Below are positions 63,310 through 64,000 of a stretch of DNA of 64,000 bases, in pieces. Under the pieces are notes generated by a model. It was not told where the DNA came from. It did no database searches and worked only from the letters and a program-made list of their open reading frames with translations. Every line of letters begins with the position of its first letter. Positions within the stretch are counted from its first letter, which is position 1. This DNA is from Aminobacter sp. AP02 (GTDB taxonomy: Bacteria > Pseudomonadota > Alphaproteobacteria > Rhizobiales > Rhizobiaceae), in NCBI RefSeq assembly GCF_003148805.1, contig NZ_QGGX01000003.1:310001-374000 (forward strand). Direction: 5' to 3'. The position numbers were made by a program, and so were the translations under genes.

Positions 63310-63996
63310 ATGGATAGTGAGATGAAGGCGGACCAGCCCAAGAGCCGGCGCAAGGCAAAGAGTGCAACGACACGCACCCAGGACCCCGAGGGCACTCGGC
63401 AGAACATTCTGGAAATCGCCTCGGAAGAGTTTGCGCTGAATGGGCTGTCGGGCGCCCGTATCGACGAGATTGCCGCGCGCACCCGCTCCAGCAAGCGCAT
63501 GATCTACTACTATTTCGGCGACAAGGAAGGCCTGTATCTCAGCGCGCTGGAAAACGCTTATCGGCTGGTTCGCGAGGGCGAAGCCAAGCTCGATATCGAA
63601 GGCCTTTCCCCGGTCGAGGCGCTGTCGCGGCTCGTCGAATTCACCTTCGATCATCACCATCAGCATGAAGAGTTCATTCGCATGGTGATGATTGAGAACA
63701 TCCACCACGGCCAGTTTCTTGAGCGATCCGAGGCGATCCGCGAACTCAACGTAACGGCGATCGACCACATCGCGCGCATCTATGCACGTGGCGTTTCCGA
63801 AGGCCTGTTTCGCGAAGGCATCGATCCGGTCGAGTTGCACTGGCAGGTCAGTGCCCTGTGCTTCTTCAATGTCTCCAACCGGGCGACTTTCTCCAAGATA
63901 TTCGGCCGCGACTTCGGCACAGAAGAACAACTGGACCGGCTCAGGCGCAATTCGGTCGACATGGTGGTGCGCTTCGTGACGCGCGGGGCCGCTTGA
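63310..63996 (+). CDS. TetR-family transcriptional regulator
   Basis: A 228-residue regulator from the ATG at 63310 (a GTG one codon earlier is also possible). An unusually basic N-terminus (KADQPKSRRKAKSATTRT) precedes the HTH (ILEIASEEFALNGLSGARID, RSSKRMIYYYFGDKEGLY). The C-terminal domain (VEFTFDHHHQHEEFIRMVMI) binds an unknown ligand. Divergent orientation to the TRAP-aro operon makes that operon its likely target. Confidence 0.9.
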   Translation: MDSEMKADQPKSRRKAKSATTRTQDPEGTRQNILEIASEEFALNGLSGARIDEIAARTRSSKRMIYYYFGDKEGLYLSALENAYRLVREGEAKLDIEGLSPVEALSRLVEFTFDHHHQHEEFIRMVMIENIHHGQFLERSEAIRELNVTAIDHIARIYARGVSEGLFREGIDPVELHWQVSALCFFNVSNRATFSKIFGRDFGTEEQLDRLRRNSVDMVVRFVTRGAA

Positions 63997-64000
63997 GGAA

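Noticed and set aside
62239-63930. A 563-residue version of the AroE-like protein
   Set aside because: The N-terminal 268 residues are antisense to the TetR gene and the promoter region; only the last 295 residues match the family.

Overview
The window reads as chromosomal DNA of an alphaproteobacterium of the order Rhizobiales, most like Mesorhizobium, Aminobacter or another Phyllobacteriaceae. This rests on a FeuN/FeuP/FeuQ-like two-component locus, a MucR/Ros regulator with a Cys-x-x-Asp finger, a betIC(x)AB operon, CtrA-like sites, and high GC with tight ATGA gene overlaps. No species can be named from the sequence alone.

Layout. (1) 1-2158, minus strand: feuN-like, feuP and a partial feuQ. 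(2) 2235-16780, minus strand: a complete gene transfer agent (GTA) structural cluster of the RcGTA type, in the order gp1 (small terminase), gp2 (large terminase), portal, a small membrane protein, protease, capsid, adaptor, stopper, a 62-aa protein, tail terminator, tail tube, two tail chaperones, a short tape measure, distal tail, hub, NlpC/P60 peptidase and a 1301-aa megatron, ending with a small two-helix membrane protein. There is no integrase, repressor, replication gene or attachment repeat, and every frame is intact. (3) 17042-28692: class A penicillin-binding protein, a DUF1254/DUF1214-like pair, DUF2336 and DUF1491 proteins, a peptidoglycan-binding protein with a DivJ/PleC-like kinase, SufE, an orphan DnaA domain IV protein with a DUF6456 protein, and MucR.

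(4) 28959-34791, minus strand: a seven-gene Mrp/Mnh Na+/H+ antiporter operon. (5) 35002-45993: oligopeptidase B, two c-type cytochromes, SodB, a class IV aminotransferase, a haloacid dehalogenase, a Tat-type L,D-transpeptidase, a HerA-like ATPase, an AbrB/Doc toxin-antitoxin pair with a palindromic operator, a GreA-like factor and an Rhizobium-type asparaginase. (6) 46063-54415: an SDR-thiolase pair divergent from the choline-sulfate to glycine betaine operon, which contains an extra serine/threonine dehydratase gene. (7) 54446-58210: a GDP-mannose module, made of a mannose-1-phosphate guanylyltransferase fused to an AGE epimerase/isomerase and a phosphomannomutase. (8) 58416-58492: tRNA-Pro(CGG). 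(9) 58792-63996: a TRAP transporter operon with aroQ- and aroE-type enzymes, divergent from a TetR regulator, probably for uptake and use of quinate, shikimate or a related compound.

The strongest candidates for novelty are details of the GTA cluster (a possible -1 frameshift between the two tail chaperones, three accessory small proteins and an intercistronic hairpin), the dehydratase inside the bet operon, the guanylyltransferase-AGE fusion, an SDR protein lacking its catalytic Tyr and Lys, and the TRAP-aroQ-aroE operon. Family names and DUF numbers come from recognition of the sequences; no database search was possible.
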